Counted from the first letter of the stretch, positions 1 through 11,879 are shown. The stretch is DNA of 64,000 bases from Papaver somniferum (GCF_003573695.1 NC_039364.1:63570256-63634255); one strand, 5' to 3'. Numbers and translations are program-made. Notes: generated by a model not told the origin, from the sequence alone.

Positions 1-181
1 TCTCTATTGTTTTTAGCTTGAGTAAAAATCAAATCAAGAGAGAGATATTAACTCCTTGAGATACTTTAATCTAGATTGAGTTTGACTGTCTAGTTGATTT
101 TCTAGCAAAGTATTTCGGATTTAGTCCATACAGATTGCTAAGCGAAATATTGGGTGGTGTTGTTAGACCCCCGCTTTTTCA
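1..181 (+). repeat. 3' end of the 5' LTR of retroelement F1
   Basis: This is the end of U5 of a long LTR. It closely matches 6193-6373 and 22075-22255, the ends of two complete LTRs, and finishes with the same CCCCCGCTTTTTCA. The canonical terminal CA is at 180-181 and a tRNA primer site follows two bases later, so this is a 5' LTR. Its first ~2.2 kb lie outside the window, so the target duplication of F1 cannot be read here. Confidence 0.9.
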
Positions 182-183
182 AA

Positions 184-195
184 TGGTATCAGAGC
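184..195 (+). other. Primer binding site (initiator tRNA-Met)
   Basis: TGGTATCAGAGC is the usual plant Copia primer binding site, complementary to the 3' end of initiator tRNA-Met. It lies two bases after the LTR end. It sets the start of the F1 internal region and the direction of the element. Confidence 0.92.
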
Positions 196-246
196 AGGCA
201 AACACACTAAGACCTCATCAGTATGTGTTTGTAGCGATCTAGCTCT

Positions 247-1359
247 ATGGACAAGAGTACTATCTCTGATAAACGCGTCACCAGTAATATAGATTCTCTC
301 TCGTCTAAATCTATCAAAGATAAAAGTTCAATCTCGAATATAGAGAAACCTTGTGGTTCGACGAGACAGACAAACAATGGCATGAGTGTTCATGATTACC
401 CTTCGAAAGAGACCTTCTTTTCTAATGAATGGGATACAACTGAAGAGAATAAATTGATTGTAATTAGAATTCAAGTTGTTAGAATGAATCAGTTAAAACA
501 CCATGTCAATGCTCTTCTTGGTATTGTAAGAGATTGCAAAGTCCATGGCAACGCTGAAGATCAGTCTTCATGCTTGACTTTTGAGGCCAGCCTCGAAAAG
601 GATGCCTTGGATATTGAACGCCGCTTGAGTAAACTCTCCATTCAAGGATGTTCAAAGCAATCTAATGTACCAAGAACTTATGATGCTTTACATTCAGAAG
701 TAAATACAGATGTTCCTAATGTTTCTTCCAATCATGAACTTGGGACATTCTGTAAAAGAGACAACTCTTCTGACGGTAATATAAGACTACATCCTCCAAT
801 TATTACTATGATCTGTGAGACCAAGCGTTCTGTTAGACAGAAGAGAAACTCCAAGTTGAATAAAGACTCCTTAGTTCAACTTCAACACACCCTAGATTTG
901 ATTCTCAAAGGTGTGACTGACATCCGTATGATTGAACCAATTGGTTTTCATACCTATCATGTGTTTGCAACCAGGAAAGTCAGTATAGTGAGTTCCTCCA
1001 ATGTTCAAGTGCAGAATAGACGTCTTAATAAACATCGTCCTAAGGAAGTTCAATGCCTTGTCTCTAAATGCAACATTGTTCCTGTTGAGAAGATTATTCC
1101 ATAAGAAAGGAAAATTGATAAGATAAGAAAGGATATTAAATAAATAATTGTAACATACATAGAGCTTGTCAACAGATTATCTTTTTCCTCATGTCAAGGA
1201 ACTTCTGGTAAGAACTCTAACTATGTCTCTTACTTTGACAACAATATTTTTTTTGATAATTTCTCATGTCAATCAGGATCCCTCTCTAAGACTAAGAGAA
1301 AAAACAAACTTAACCAAAGACATAAACCTCGTAATGAGCCTGTAGGCTCGTACTTGTGA
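247..1359 (+). pseudogene. ORF1 of non-autonomous LTR element F1 (unknown family, decayed)
   Basis: The reading frame opens 51 bases after the primer site with ATG (MDKSTISDKRVT...) and runs open to about 1104. Similarity to ORF1 of element R3 (52433-53611, minus) then continues through frameshifts and stops to a TGA at 1357-1359. Matching blocks include DYPSKE, RLSKLSIQGCSK, LDLILKGVTDIRM, PIGF and QNRRLNK. The region around LKHHV...LLGI...DCK and the following KDAL.IE.RLSKL looks helical and may be coiled coil. I see no zinc knuckle, protease, integrase or reverse transcriptase motif. Its place directly after the PBS is where gag sits, so a structural, RNA-binding role is possible, but that is inference. 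I do not recognise the family. Confidence 0.7.
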
Positions 1360-1753
1360 TAATTAATCACAAGGTTCGAGAACTTACTCATATAAGTCAT
1401 GTTGAGTAAGTTGTGTTAAAAACAGTTATACTTGCTGCTTGCATCTGTTAAGTTAAGCTATTTTCTTATCGTCTATAGCTAAACTTGTGTTGACAGATCC
1501 GCTAAGATCAAGTATTGGTTAAGTCAACAGAAAATGTTGCATACTGTCTTAAAATTTGTTTTTAGGATCTGTTTTCAAATGTTTGGAGGACTTTATTTCT
1601 TGGGTATTTGTTGTACTCGAACGGATTCCGTTCTGGCCTGAGTCAGCAGTTTATTTGAAACCCTAAATTGTTGTCCCCAAGGATAAAATATCCAACCTCT
1701 TAGGGTTATAAGTCACATGCGTGTACCTCTGGTGGTTTTTGGATTTTCAAAGA

Positions 1754-2205
1754 ATGTCTTCCTCCTCTTCTTGCTATGGTGGTTTCGGAAAGAATTTCTT
1801 GACAAAAGTGTTGAGGTTGATTCCAGGAGGAAGAGAATACTTGTAGATGAAGATCATCCCAATGCTTCATGCTTCTTTGCTTATTCTCATGAAGATGTTG
1901 AGAAGGATGATATGATCTCTGCTGAAGTCGTTCATGACTTTCTTAAGTACTTTGGGGAAGCAAAAAAATAGCTTGTTGATACTTTAAAAGGTCTTGATAA
2001 GGTGAAAACTGAGTTGGAAAAGGTTGTGTCTGACCTTGGTCTCATAAAATCTCAAATCAATGATCTTCGTAAAGAGAATCATCTCTATGATGAAGAAGAG
2101 AAGGCTGGCGTTCACAAGCCCGAAGACTCCATGTCTTGTGAGGATCCTGTACTGACCATATCCCTATTCGCTGTCAGGAAAACGATGGAGTCTGATTCTC
2201 TCTAG
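1754..2205 (+). pseudogene. ORF2 of non-autonomous LTR element F1 (unknown, decayed)
   Basis: A second short coding region starts with ATG at 1754 (M-S-S-S-S-S-C). It shifts frame near its start and has a stop after AEVVHDFLKYFGEAKK. The continuation LVDTLKGLDKVKTELEKV..DL.L.KS is similar to ORF2 of R3 (51628-52030, minus: EISAEVVLNFLK.FEDAKQQLVD, then LDMVRTELKKVNSDLVL). The C-terminal half is heptad-like and could form a coiled coil. It has no recognisable enzyme motif. Sharing between two elements on opposite strands supports it as a real ORF of the family. The frameshift and the in-frame TAG show that this copy is dead. Confidence 0.6.
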
Positions 2206-3986
2206 CTTGTCTTTTTGTTCCCTAGTATGTCTTCTTTTTGGATTAGTTGGAAGAATAACTAGAGCTTGAATAGCGAAGATTGTGACTACACATAGCTATT
2301 TTTGTTTTCATCTTCTTATGTTATTTTTTAGGTTTTTAAATTCTAAAAATATTTGGAGGATGATATTATTGCAGTATTAATCTGTTTTGAAGTATTGCAA
2401 TATTTTTATAGGATATGTATTGTTTGCGTCCGTGAACTTGAAGGTCCCATATTATGTCAAAAGTAAAGTCGTTCATAAATTGATATTCGTATTGATGAAA
2501 GGACAAATGGACTTTTGAAAATTATAAAAATTATGCCTATGCAGTCATTTATTTGATGGAAAATAGGATGAAATCTTTTGTTTGACAAGGATAAAGTCTA
2601 TTATGTCGTTATGCAAATAGTGATGGAAAATAGAATAGATCCTTGTATGTTATCCACGGTATTGATCTTCATTGATCCATTTTGTTATGTTTTAACGTGA
2701 AGGCTCTATTGTGTATCTTATGTTGAGCACCTTACAACTATGTCAATTAATATTGGCCTTGTTGGTTGTTCCATGAGATGCTATATGTTGAGCATTCTTG
2801 AACTAAATTAATCATCTTGATTGGTTATTTAGTTATTTGCTCCGAAAGTCTTCTTTTGTCGAGCAAAATCTTTTGACAATTAAATTGATTGCTTCGGTGA
2901 TTAGTTTGGTTGTGTATTCCAATTATATTAATTATAGGTTCTCTTGTAATTAATCTAGTTGAGTTTTTCATATATTCCACAAGTTCTTGTGTTGAATATA
3001 TGAACGGCTATACTAATCATGTTCTATTGGTTGATGTAGTGGTATATTCCGTAAGGTTTTCCTTATGTTGAGTATTTGAACGATTAAGGTAGTCATCTCC
3101 ATGTGGGTATCTTAGTCGTAGCTCCGTGAGTTTTCTTATGTTGAGCACAATCAATTAAATTGATCACTTTTGTGGTTTGATTTAGTTGCGTATTCCGATT
3201 AAATTAATCATGGGTTTACTTGTGATTAATTTGGTTGAGTTTTGGATATAGAAAATCATTTCCATGGTTTTTGGTGTCCAATTAAAAAATCCTTCATTTC
3301 TTTCGAAATTAAGGTCGCTCTTATTGTTCTTTCGGGAATGACATCAAATGGGGGAGAGTTTTTTTGAACTTGAGATTAATGGTAATATCTTGCGGGGTGT
3401 GCGGCTGTGGAATTTTATAGGGGTTATCTTGTATCTTAAAACTCCTTGATGAATGCATTTAGCTTCGGCTTTATGATTGCATCTAAATTAAGTTGGTATG
3501 TATTTTTCTTTTAGTCTATGAAATGTCTCTTGTGGAAATTTCATTATGATCCCGTTCTTTTACCTTTGCCAATTTTATTGACAAAAAGGGGGAGAAATAA
3601 TGTAGTTCACACTACAAATACATATGGTTTTCGGATCATTGTGTAAGGAGGAGTGGTTTCCATGATCGAGATGGAGTATTGAATAAGGGGTAGTGATACA
3701 TATCACCATAGTATTGTTGTTAAAGTCGTGATGCAATTGGACTTTTATGTTACATAATGATACTATGACACTGTATAATAATGATCAAAAATCTCGATTT
3801 CTCTCATTGTTATAGCTACGGATCTTCAACAACGATGGTGCTAAACTTACAACCTTTGGGATCATTGGAGTACTTGGAAGGACGAAGATTTCAAGGAACG
3901 TTGAGGATTAGACTATCGAATAGGAGCCACTAAAGTTTATCTTTTTTGGATTCCATATGTATTAATAGTTTTGTCACTAAAATTGA
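2206..3986 (+). repeat. Non-coding 3' internal region of F1 with a degenerate repeat array
   Basis: There is no convincing gene in this 1.8-kb stretch. From about 2700 to 3260 it holds a diverged tandem array in which variants of TTATGTTGAGCA alternate with AT-rich blocks around AATTAATCAT and with CTCCGTGAG/TTCCGTAAG. Hits to the motif are near 2719, 2786, 3065 and 3135. The same region in inverse orientation is present in R1, R2, R3 and R4 upstream of their PPTs. It is therefore a conserved non-coding module of the family. The end at 3583-3600 carries AAAAGGGGGAGAAATAA, a second purine tract of the kind common in Copia 3' regions. Confidence 0.7.
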
Positions 3987-4000
3987 CAAAGGGGGGAGAT
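3987..4000 (+). other. Polypurine tract of F1
   Basis: The purine run AAAGGGGGGAGA lies immediately before the LTR start TGTTAGAGCA at 4001. This is the expected plus-strand primer. The equivalent in copy B (about 19839-19848) has decayed to AAATGGGAGA. Confidence 0.88.
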
Positions 4001-6373
4001 TGTTAGAGCATAGCTCGGTCGACCTCGCATGCGTTGCTATATCAAGCATGTTTGTCAATGTTAGTGATCATAACTATGAGTCTTGATTTCTAGTCTATTA
4101 TAGCTAAGTCTCGTACTAGGATAGAAAAACGTAGTTAGCTCAAGGACTTCATGGCGATTCATCATACAACGACGAAGATATACTCAAGGAATCGTGGAAC
4201 TTCATCAACAAAAAGGTATGTGGAGACTTGAACTTATATATCACTCAAAAGTCTATCTATTCTACCTCCTACTTCTTATGAGACAAAAAGTCGTATGCTA
4301 TATAGACTGGATCATACACATTTGACATTTCGAGCTGAGTATTCACTACTTATCTTTTTCTCGAAATCGTGTGTTGGTAAAGCGTTTCGCTTTGATCAAG
4401 TTTATCTTCACCTAGTGACGAATGTCATGAAAAGTTTCAATTACTTTGATAATTGCTCTGACGTGAAACAGTCTGTGAATAACGACAATATAACGTCCTC
4501 TGCGAATGTCTCAATGATTGGAATGAGAGTTTAGATTACATAACCATGTATTCCTTAATCCGAAGTTTTCGAACTTTGTTGATTGAGAGAAACCGTAGGA
4601 ATTTGCTTTGCCAAGTCTGCGAACTCAGTCCGCGAACTGACGGAAGTTCTCTTACCGAGAATTTCTGCTGCGATTTTCCAAAAACTCGTTTGCGTGTTTA
4701 GTCCGCGAACTGGCGGAAGTCACTTTGCCGAGATTTTATGCTGAGTTTGGAAAACTCTGCCGGTTACCTTAAGTCCGCGAACTTGTTTGTGATCTTAAGT
4801 GGTTATGATCTAAAGATGTGCTCTGAACATGAAACTTAAATTACTAAGGAATGCTTTATGCAAACCGTGGCTAAACTTCATGAGCCGATTCAATTGAATC
4901 GAATCATCCTTGTTTCAATTGTGTCTTGTGTAGTTACATAAGATCTCATAGCAATTGAACAACTCTCTAACTAGTTCATTTGAGTCAATTGAATGGTGAA
5001 GAAGAACTAGGTTAATATGAATTGCTCATATGGTTAACATTTTGGGTTACTATGTTGAACCAACATACACGTACAAGTTTGGGCACGGTTTTCACAAACC
5101 CAGTAAACGTCTACCCAAGTGCGTATGACAAGCTAAGTTTTCGATCTAACGGTTAAGAAATATTAGCTTGAATCTAAATCAGGTTTTTATCTAACGGTGA
5201 ATATGGATTGCTTTGTAACTAAGGCGAAACCCTGATTTGAAGGCTATATAAAGGAGACATCTAGCATTGCAAAAATATTCCCCACACGTCTGTGTGATAC
5301 TAGTGCTCTCGCTAGAGTCGATTCTCCTTTAACCTTTGGTTTTCTTCTCTAAAACCAGGTTAACGACTTAAAGACTTCATTGGGATTGTGAAGCCATACA
5401 GATACTACTTTTATCGTAGTTGTGTGATCTGATCTTGCATCTTCTATCGTACGAGTACAATCTTTGATTGGCTTGAGATCGTGAGAGTTCTCCGATAAGA
5501 TAAGGAAGTCACAAACATCTTCGTCTCACTGTTTGTGATTCCTCGACAAACCGTTTGTGTAGTCAAGAAGGATTGTTGAGAGGTAATTGATTAATCTAGG
5601 CTATTCTTCAGGAATATAAGACTGAATTATCTATTGGTTCGTGTTCACCTTGATTTTATATCTTAAGACGGAACAAAACCTAGGGTTTTTCTATGGGAGA
5701 TAGATTTATCCTTTGATATACTTTTCTGTGTGAGACAAATTTGTTTATTTTCAAGTCTGCGATTTTTGGTTGCAACAACTCTTAGTTGTGGGTGAGATCA
5801 TCTAAGGGAATCAAGTGCGCAGTATCCTACTGGGATCAGAGGCGTAGGAGTACAACTGTACCTTGAATTAGTGGGAGACTGATTGGGGTTCAACTATAGT
5901 CCAGTCCGAAGTTAGCTTGGAGTAGGCTAGTGTATGTAGCGGCTTAATACAGTGTGTATTCAATCTGGACTAGGTCCCGGGATTTTTCTGCATTTGCGGT
6001 TTCCTCGTTAACAAAACTTCTGGTATCTGTGTTATTTCTTTTCCGCATTATATTTTATATAATTGAAATAATACAGGTTGTGCGTTAAGATCATCAATTG
6101 GAAATTCAACCTTTGGTTGTTGATTTATATTGATTGATCCTTGGATATTGGTCTTTGGTACCGTCCAAGTTATTCCTTGTATTTGACAAAGACTCGCCAT
6201 TGTTTTTAGCTTGAGTAAAAATCAAATCAAGAGAGAGATATTAAATCCTTGAGATACTTTAATCTAGATGAGTCTGACTGTCTAGTTGATTCTCTAGCAA
6301 AGTATTTCGGAGTTAGTCCATATAGATTGCTAAGCGAAATATTGGGTGGTGTTGTTAGACCCCCGCTTTTTCA
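4001..6373 (+). mobile_element. 3' LTR of F1 (long-LTR Copia-type family, type I)
   Basis: The 2373-bp LTR runs from TGTTAGAGCA to GCTTTTTCA, with TG...CA ends, and follows a polypurine tract. A TATA box (CTATATAAAGG, about 5242-5252) marks the U3/R border. The U3 carries repeated GTCCGCGAACT-like CpG motifs at 4616-4780. The U5 end contains the block TTTTTCTGCATTTGCGG...CTCGTTAACAAAA that is shared by every long LTR in the window. It ends directly against the truncated Harbinger transposase, and the flanking five bases are GTTTG. The second copy at 19850-22255 ends at the same base of the same target. The insertion therefore predates duplication of the locus. Confidence 0.92.
5242..5252 (+). 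promoter_or_regulatory. TATA box in the F1 3' LTR
   Basis: CTATATAAAGG lies about 1.24 kb into the LTR. The same motif sits at the matching position of all type I LTRs: 21129-21139 (+), and on the minus strand 32391-32400, 38468-38477, 40867-40876, 45783-45792, 48742-48751 and 54803-54812. This constancy supports it as the core promoter of the retroelement. Confidence 0.75.
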
Positions 6374-7273
6374 GTTTGTATGCTTGCACAAGACAACCAT
6401 ACATAGGATATGCTCCATCTCCTAGGTAGTACCCCGTATTGTAGTTTTTTCCATTGATTTGATAATGACAAGGAGGTGCTACACCATTAAGTTCTCTATC
6501 GAACAAACCCGAAGAATGCAAGACATTATAATCATTATTCTGCCCACCCAACCCAAAATAGGAATGTCATATCCATCTATCATACGTAGCTACTGTCTGC
6601 AGAACAACCGTGGGAATCGACTTATAGCCCACGTGAGATCCTGCCTGATCCACTGGATATGCTCTCAATGCCCAATGAAAACAATCCACACTACCAAGCA
6701 TCCAGGAAACCCACGAGCTTCATTCTCTGCCAAAATCCTCTCAGTATCTTGAGCGGTAGGCTGACAAATGTATCGACCATTATAGATCCAAATAACTGCA
6801 TCCATAAACTTCTTAGCATAAAAGTAGATAGTGCACGCTGCCATTTGTGTGTAATCATCTAGAGAATATGGTGCAATTCCTTTGGCAAAATGTTTCATCA
6901 CGGCAAATATTTTCATATATGGAGAATGACCAGGAATACCGCAAGCATCGATTTTTTGACGAAAATCATGGTCAAAATCACAAACTTGCTCTAAAATTCT
7001 CAGAAAAAGGGGACGAGGCAAAGAAAACCGACCTTTGAACTTTTTTGGCCCATATGTACACCTGAAGTTGAAGTATTGATGAATCATCCTTGCATCGGCA
7101 TCTACACGGTTTATGTGCACCTTCTGACGTTCCTTTACTTCATTTGGGATGGGTTGATGTAGTCCTTGCCTCCTCTGTGACTCCAAAAGCGCAGCCAATG
7201 CTAAAACATTCTGCTCAGTATCATCTTCATCATCTGGAAGACCTAACAAAATTCTTCTCAAAGCTCCTTGCAT
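6374..7273 (-). pseudogene. PIF/Harbinger transposase (DDE_Tnp_4/HARBI1/ALP1-like), copy A, truncated
   Basis: The minus-strand protein starts MQGALRRILLGL at 7273 and reads to about 6665. Recognisable stretches are the N-terminal domain (FRCTYGPKKFKGRF.LPR.LFLRIL), the helical FAVMKHFAKGIAPYSLDDY region, then the nuclease: GSVDCFHW (first catalytic Asp), GGQNNDYNVL...LFDRELNGVAPP (second Asp) and GYYLGDGAYP (third acidic residue). Three lesions kill it. A one-base deletion just before LGSVD shifts frame and is shared with copy B. A TGA replaces Trp in RWIWHS, in this copy only. The C-terminus is removed by the abutting LTR. Such proteins cut and paste PIF/Harbinger DNA transposons at TWA targets. 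The upstream neighbour on the same strand is the PMD gene, about 250 bp away. Confidence 0.9.
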
Positions 7274-7289
7274 AATGTACCTAATATAA

Positions 7290-7512
7290 CAAAATTAAGA
7301 CAATCCATTAAAAAAAGCGCTTCATATAACACTCCATAAATAAAGAGAAAAATAATACTTAAAACACTTCATAAAACACTCCATAATAAAGAGAAAAAAC
7401 AATCCATATGTTTTCATAAAACACCCCATAAAAAAGAAATAACAATCCATATGTTTTCATAAAACACTCTATAAAAAATAAATAACAATCCATATGTTTT
7501 CATAAAACACTA
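7290..7512. repeat. ~51-bp tandem repeat between Harbinger and PMD genes, copy A
   Basis: Units built on ATAACAATCCATATGTTTTCATAAAACACTCC-type sequence recur about four times with small differences. The same array is at about 23175-23402 in copy B. It fills the spacer between the PMD stop codon and the transposase start, so it may contain the end of one transcript and the start of the next. Confidence 0.75.
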
Positions 7513-7525
7513 CAAGTACTTTCAT

Positions 7526-9305
7526 TCACTCAAAGTAGCGAAGGGTTGGTTGGGTGTATTGAGTATCATAAACAATGTTAGGTTCGGTATCTAACAACGC
7601 ATCGGTAAATTCATTGCTTTGGTGAGGTTGTTGTTGATTGTGTGATGTAGTTGTTCCATCGTCACGACTAGGATGGTAACATCCTTGAGTTGAAGGCCAT
7701 TGATTAAATGAACCACCCAATGTGAGATCTTCTTGATTGATTGGTTGTGAGGAATATGCAGATGGTATTGAAGAAGAAGATCTGTCGGATGAGGAACATG
7801 AAATTGAGGCATAAATGCGCCTTAACTCCCTCGGTACTACTTGATGAGATCCATTGTAGAATTCATATTGTTGTGACATATAACTGAAGCACTGATCCTA
7901 CAAGCATAAAGTAGATAGGTTTAGTAGAGTATTCAAGAAACTTAAAATGAAAATGCAAACAAATGTTCATGAACTTACCAATGTCAAACCCATCTGAGAA
8001 AAGTTATACGGACAAGGTTTCCTTGGAACTTCTACTCGCTCTTCAACGCCAGCTGCATTGATGAATGGTAAAGTGAAATCTATCTCCGAAAGCTGTGACA
8101 GGGGATCATTCTATGTACCATAAGTATAGGTATGTGACATCGGGTTAGAAGGCAGATGACTAGGTAACAAATGTCTAGGAACAGCTTGGCAACCCACTGC
8201 TATCTCATCAATATTATGTGAATGGTATGACTCAGTGAGATAAGGTTCAACACTCTTCATCTTTCACCACCTGTTATATTGATCGTCACTGACTGCCAAA
8301 CAGTGTTCGGCGCATACACCTACAATCTCCTTGTCCCCGACTCTATCCAAATCTGGAGGATTTCCTGGGACTACAATCTCACCTTCTATCTGCCTCTGGA
8401 ATCGCTCAGCCAAGTAACAACTAACTCATTTGTAGTCTTTTTCTAGGTCAAAAAACACAACTCTCAATTTGGATAACTGTAGTGCATATTCATATTGTTC
8501 CCCCTCAGAATACACACTATCTAGCCATGGTTGCCAAATACATAATGCACTGGTTCTAGTGTCAATTTGTACTCTTGCAGTGGACACTGAGTGTTTCTTC
8601 GTATCCTTTTGGCCTCCTCTTTGGCCTCTCTTCCTTGATTTAATGTTAGTCTTCTTGAAAACACTAATCTTTGGGAAAACATCATGGTGTTCTCCTGAAG
8701 GTGTCTGACAAATCAAGGGTTGCATGTTGCGGAAGTAATAATAGTACCAATACTCAAGTACCATAACCATACTAGATAAATCCTTCCCATTCTCTGACCA
8801 TCCATCAAGAAATTTATAGGTATTACCTAAGGAAGCTAAACCCCAATCATATTCCCAAACTTTATCCAAATTATCCAACAATAAAACCCAACGTTTATCT
8901 ACTCTTCCACTAGAACCCGCAATAAGAAAATGACCAAATCACCAAAGAAAGAATGTTCTTGTCAATACATTTGCACATTCAACATTGTTGGTATTTTCTC
9001 TACTTTTAATGTAGGTTCTCAAGATAGACAAGGATATTGTATTTTGCTTAGTGTTCCATTTTTCAAATCCTTTGAAATCTTGAAAATACAAATCATCCAA
9101 AGAAGCATATGTTAGCTCACCCAATACCGGCATAACTACTTGATTTTTCGTAGGGTCACCATCGGGAATTCCCGTTAACATATACCAATCTTAAGGAAGG
9201 AGGCCAAGCTCAAATTCTCTAAAATAGAAGCTCTTGGTTTTTTTCCGCCATCTCTCAGCTATGGATTCAACTAAACCTCTATCCGCATTGGAAAAATTAA
9301 ACTCA
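7526..9305 (-). pseudogene. Plant mobile domain (PMD) protein gene, copy A, 3' part (downstream of CACTA insertion)
   Basis: On the minus strand this holds most of a PMD gene. The domain core includes LTGIPDGDP near 9181, the FLW.FGHFLIAGSSGRVDKRWVLLLDNLD stretch, then YDWGLASLGNTYKFLDGWS and LEYWYYYYF. A charged linker (KSRKRGQRGGQK) and QPWLDSVYSEGEQYEYALQL follow. An intron with clean GT/AG borders (7898-7978) separates a last exon that is rich in Ser, Gln and His and ends RYFE at 7526. PMD proteins of the MAIN/MAIL1 type are plant proteins also found inside transposons. Stops at CCT-TAA-GAT (shared with copy B), at a TGT-to-TGA change near 8937, and after DLEKDYK make this a pseudogene. 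The first exon is split by the CACTA at 9306, and its start is at 15987. Confidence 0.8.
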
Positions 9306-9780
9306 CACTACGGGAAAAATCATCATTGACGACACAAGATAAGAGTTACAGTACCCCTAAGACAACTCCATTTCATGCATTGTGGAACGGGGATATTGTA
9401 GAAACTCTTGCTTGTATTGTAGAACAATCGTGGACAACATAAGTAGCATATCGTAGAAACATATACAACAACACTTACCAGTATTATGAATAATATTTGC
9501 ACAACACTTGTATGAATTGTCGAACTATCTTGGACAACACAAACTTATGTTGTAAAGTAAATGAAAACCTTTTCACAATATCTGGCTTGTATAGTTGAAA
9601 ACTGAAAGACAACATCTATTAATATTGTGTATACTAGTGTCACTACACTTGCTAGAGTTGTAGAACATTCTGTCACAACCTTTGTCTTGTGTAGTCATAA
9701 TATCTAACACAAAATCCCTAGAGGTTGTATATTTGAAGTAACAACATTTGTTAGAAGTTGTGTGCATAAAACTATTTTGA
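9306..9780. repeat. Left TIR and subterminal repeats of the CACTA
   Basis: After the TIR, short variants of TTGTAGAAC, GGACAACA and ACAACACTTAC/ACAACACTTGT recur on both strands (9406-9560 and on to 9760). CACTA ends typically carry such clustered short motifs bound by the TNPA-type protein. The right end carries related ACAACACTTATAAGTGTTGT palindromes. Confidence 0.7.
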
Positions 9781-10010
9781 AAAAAAAAAGATCATAGCTG
9801 AAATGGAATTTCAGAAAATAATTCACTTTCACATTAACCTACCAGTGTAATACATTTACATTCAAGTTAACCTGCCAGTGTTAAACACACATTCAAAAAA
9901 ATGGCAGTGATATAGATGTTTGGTTTCAAACCTCAGAAACCTCTCCTCAAATACATGTCCATCAGAAGTTTCAAGACTATCCCTCTCACTTCATGTTTAA
10001 TTGAATCAAA

Positions 10011-10220
10011 ATACCTAATCAGATTTTTGCATTAAAACAATAAGATCCTTGGAATCACTCTCATCAGAGCTATCATCATTGGGCTCTTCTTTCTTTTTGG
10101 CTGCAGGTGCAGGGCTTTTTTTGCTATGACAGCCTCGGCAGGGCTTTCTTTGATGGCCAGATGTAGCAGCGTTTGTCCTCCGGGGAAAGCGCTGGTTCTG
10201 GGGAAAGTTTTTCAAGTTTT
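10011..10220 (-). pseudogene. Captured exon encoding an acidic/Lys-rich nuclear-type protein (nucleolin- or HD2-like)
   Basis: A good 3' splice site (TTTTGCAG) precedes the exon start at 10220 on the minus strand. One frame gives SKKSPAPAAKKKEEPNDDSS followed by DESDSKD. Another frame supplies the preceding residues, so the fragment has shifted frame. Alternating Lys/Ala and Ser/Asp/Glu tracts are common in plant nucleolins and in HD2-type histone deacetylases, and I cannot decide between them from composition alone. Its strand and neighbours match the other captured fragments. Confidence 0.4.
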
Positions 10221-10471
10221 CTGCAAAAGGAACATAGGAGAATGATCTTAGTGAAACACCAAATCAAATGACACCATATTTTCACTATCTCGAGGACAGA
10301 CCAATACAATTATAGTTCTGATCTTTCCAAGTCAACTAGTAGATTAACCCTAATAAATCTATAATTTGTTATTGGATTAGACTTTAAATCAATGACCCAG
10401 ACAAAATAAAGATAAACATCACTACAAATAAGAAAAACTAGATACATAAATGTAAGGAAAGCATAACAGAC

Positions 10472-10622
10472 CTGAAGAGCGTGGCAAACATTATCAAACT
10501 CAGGATCAAATTAGGCTTCTCCTTCACAGTGACAAGCTCAAGGACAATGCGACAAGATTGGTCTTCAGGGTTGATTATAGGCAACGCAAGAGATCCACGA
10601 ACTTCATGATCAATCGCTCCAG
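10472..10622 (-). pseudogene. Captured exon of a NIN-like (NLP/RWP-RK) transcription factor
   Basis: The 151-bp exon has an acceptor (TTTTTAG at 10623) and a donor (CAG/GTCTG at 10472). It encodes GAIDHEVRGSLALPI, then QSCRIVLELVTVKEKPN, and after a one-base deletion FDPEFDNVCHALQ. This matches the conserved N-terminal GAF-like region of plant NLPs (pattern HEVRGS.ALP.F...SC..V.ELV...E.P.F..E.D.VC.ALQ), which relates to nitrate signalling. The DNA-binding RWP-RK and PB1 parts are absent. The frameshift and isolation make it a dead fragment. Retained splice sites show it was copied from genomic DNA and not from mRNA. Confidence 0.82.
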
Positions 10623-10984
10623 CTAAAAATTAGAACAAGACAAGCCACACCCATTAAAGGATTGAACCAAATAAACAAATATATTCCACCAGTTTGAACT
10701 AGCTTAATAAACAACAAAAATTCAACAATTTACAATGTAATTATTCACCAAATACACTAGATTATTTTCAGTGTTGCTAATCGCCAAATATATTCTCACA
10801 ATGCATTCACATAGAACTAGAACACAGGTCAGTGACCACTTCCTTCAGCTCTTACAAGTTTATGTCGGCATGTAGGTAATACATTAACGTAGATTTCACA
10901 AGTGGTGGATTGTTTCTTACCATTCTCATCGAACCCGGCTCTTAGAAATGTTTTACTGACAAAGCAATCACCATTCATGTACTG

Positions 10985-11224
10985 TTAAGATCACATGAGG
11001 AGGCCTGGTTTACCATGACTTCAACCATCTTGCGACGAATCTGACAAAACAAAGTACAGATGTTACCTATTTACACAAATGAATAACATGAAAAATATAA
11101 GAAAACATTGAAATTGAAATATATAACTCCACTTGTCGGATCTGGCTAGAGTGAGCATTACAGGTTCTCTTGACCTGTTTCTCTCGCCTCTTGGTGAATC
11201 CAATACAGAACATCCTCAAGGTAT
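10985..11224 (-). pseudogene. RPS3A: Captured two-exon fragment of 40S ribosomal protein S3a (eS1)
   Basis: Exon a (11133-11224) follows an acceptor TTTGCAG and encodes [20 protein letters not shown] then [10 protein letters not shown]. It ends at a GT donor (GTGGAG). Exon b starts at 11040 after TTTTGTCAG and encodes IRRKMVEVMVNQASSCDL before diverging near 10985. Together these give the conserved eS1 stretch LFCI.FTKRR..Q.KRTCYA.SSQIRQIRRKM...M..EASSCDL. Only about a fifth of the protein is present. The intron between the exons is kept, so the source was genomic. Confidence 0.88.
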
Positions 11225-11391
11225 CTGCAAAAAATTAAAATATAAGAAAAGACTCAATTTTATGAAATGCGTGGGAGGCTCAATTTTAAGGACTCCGAAA
11301 TGGCTATAAATTTTAAATGGACATTCTATATTGAGTCTACTTACTTATCCATCAGCAAACAACTCCAACATTCTATACTTGAGTCTACTTA

Positions 11392-11879
<488 letters not shown>

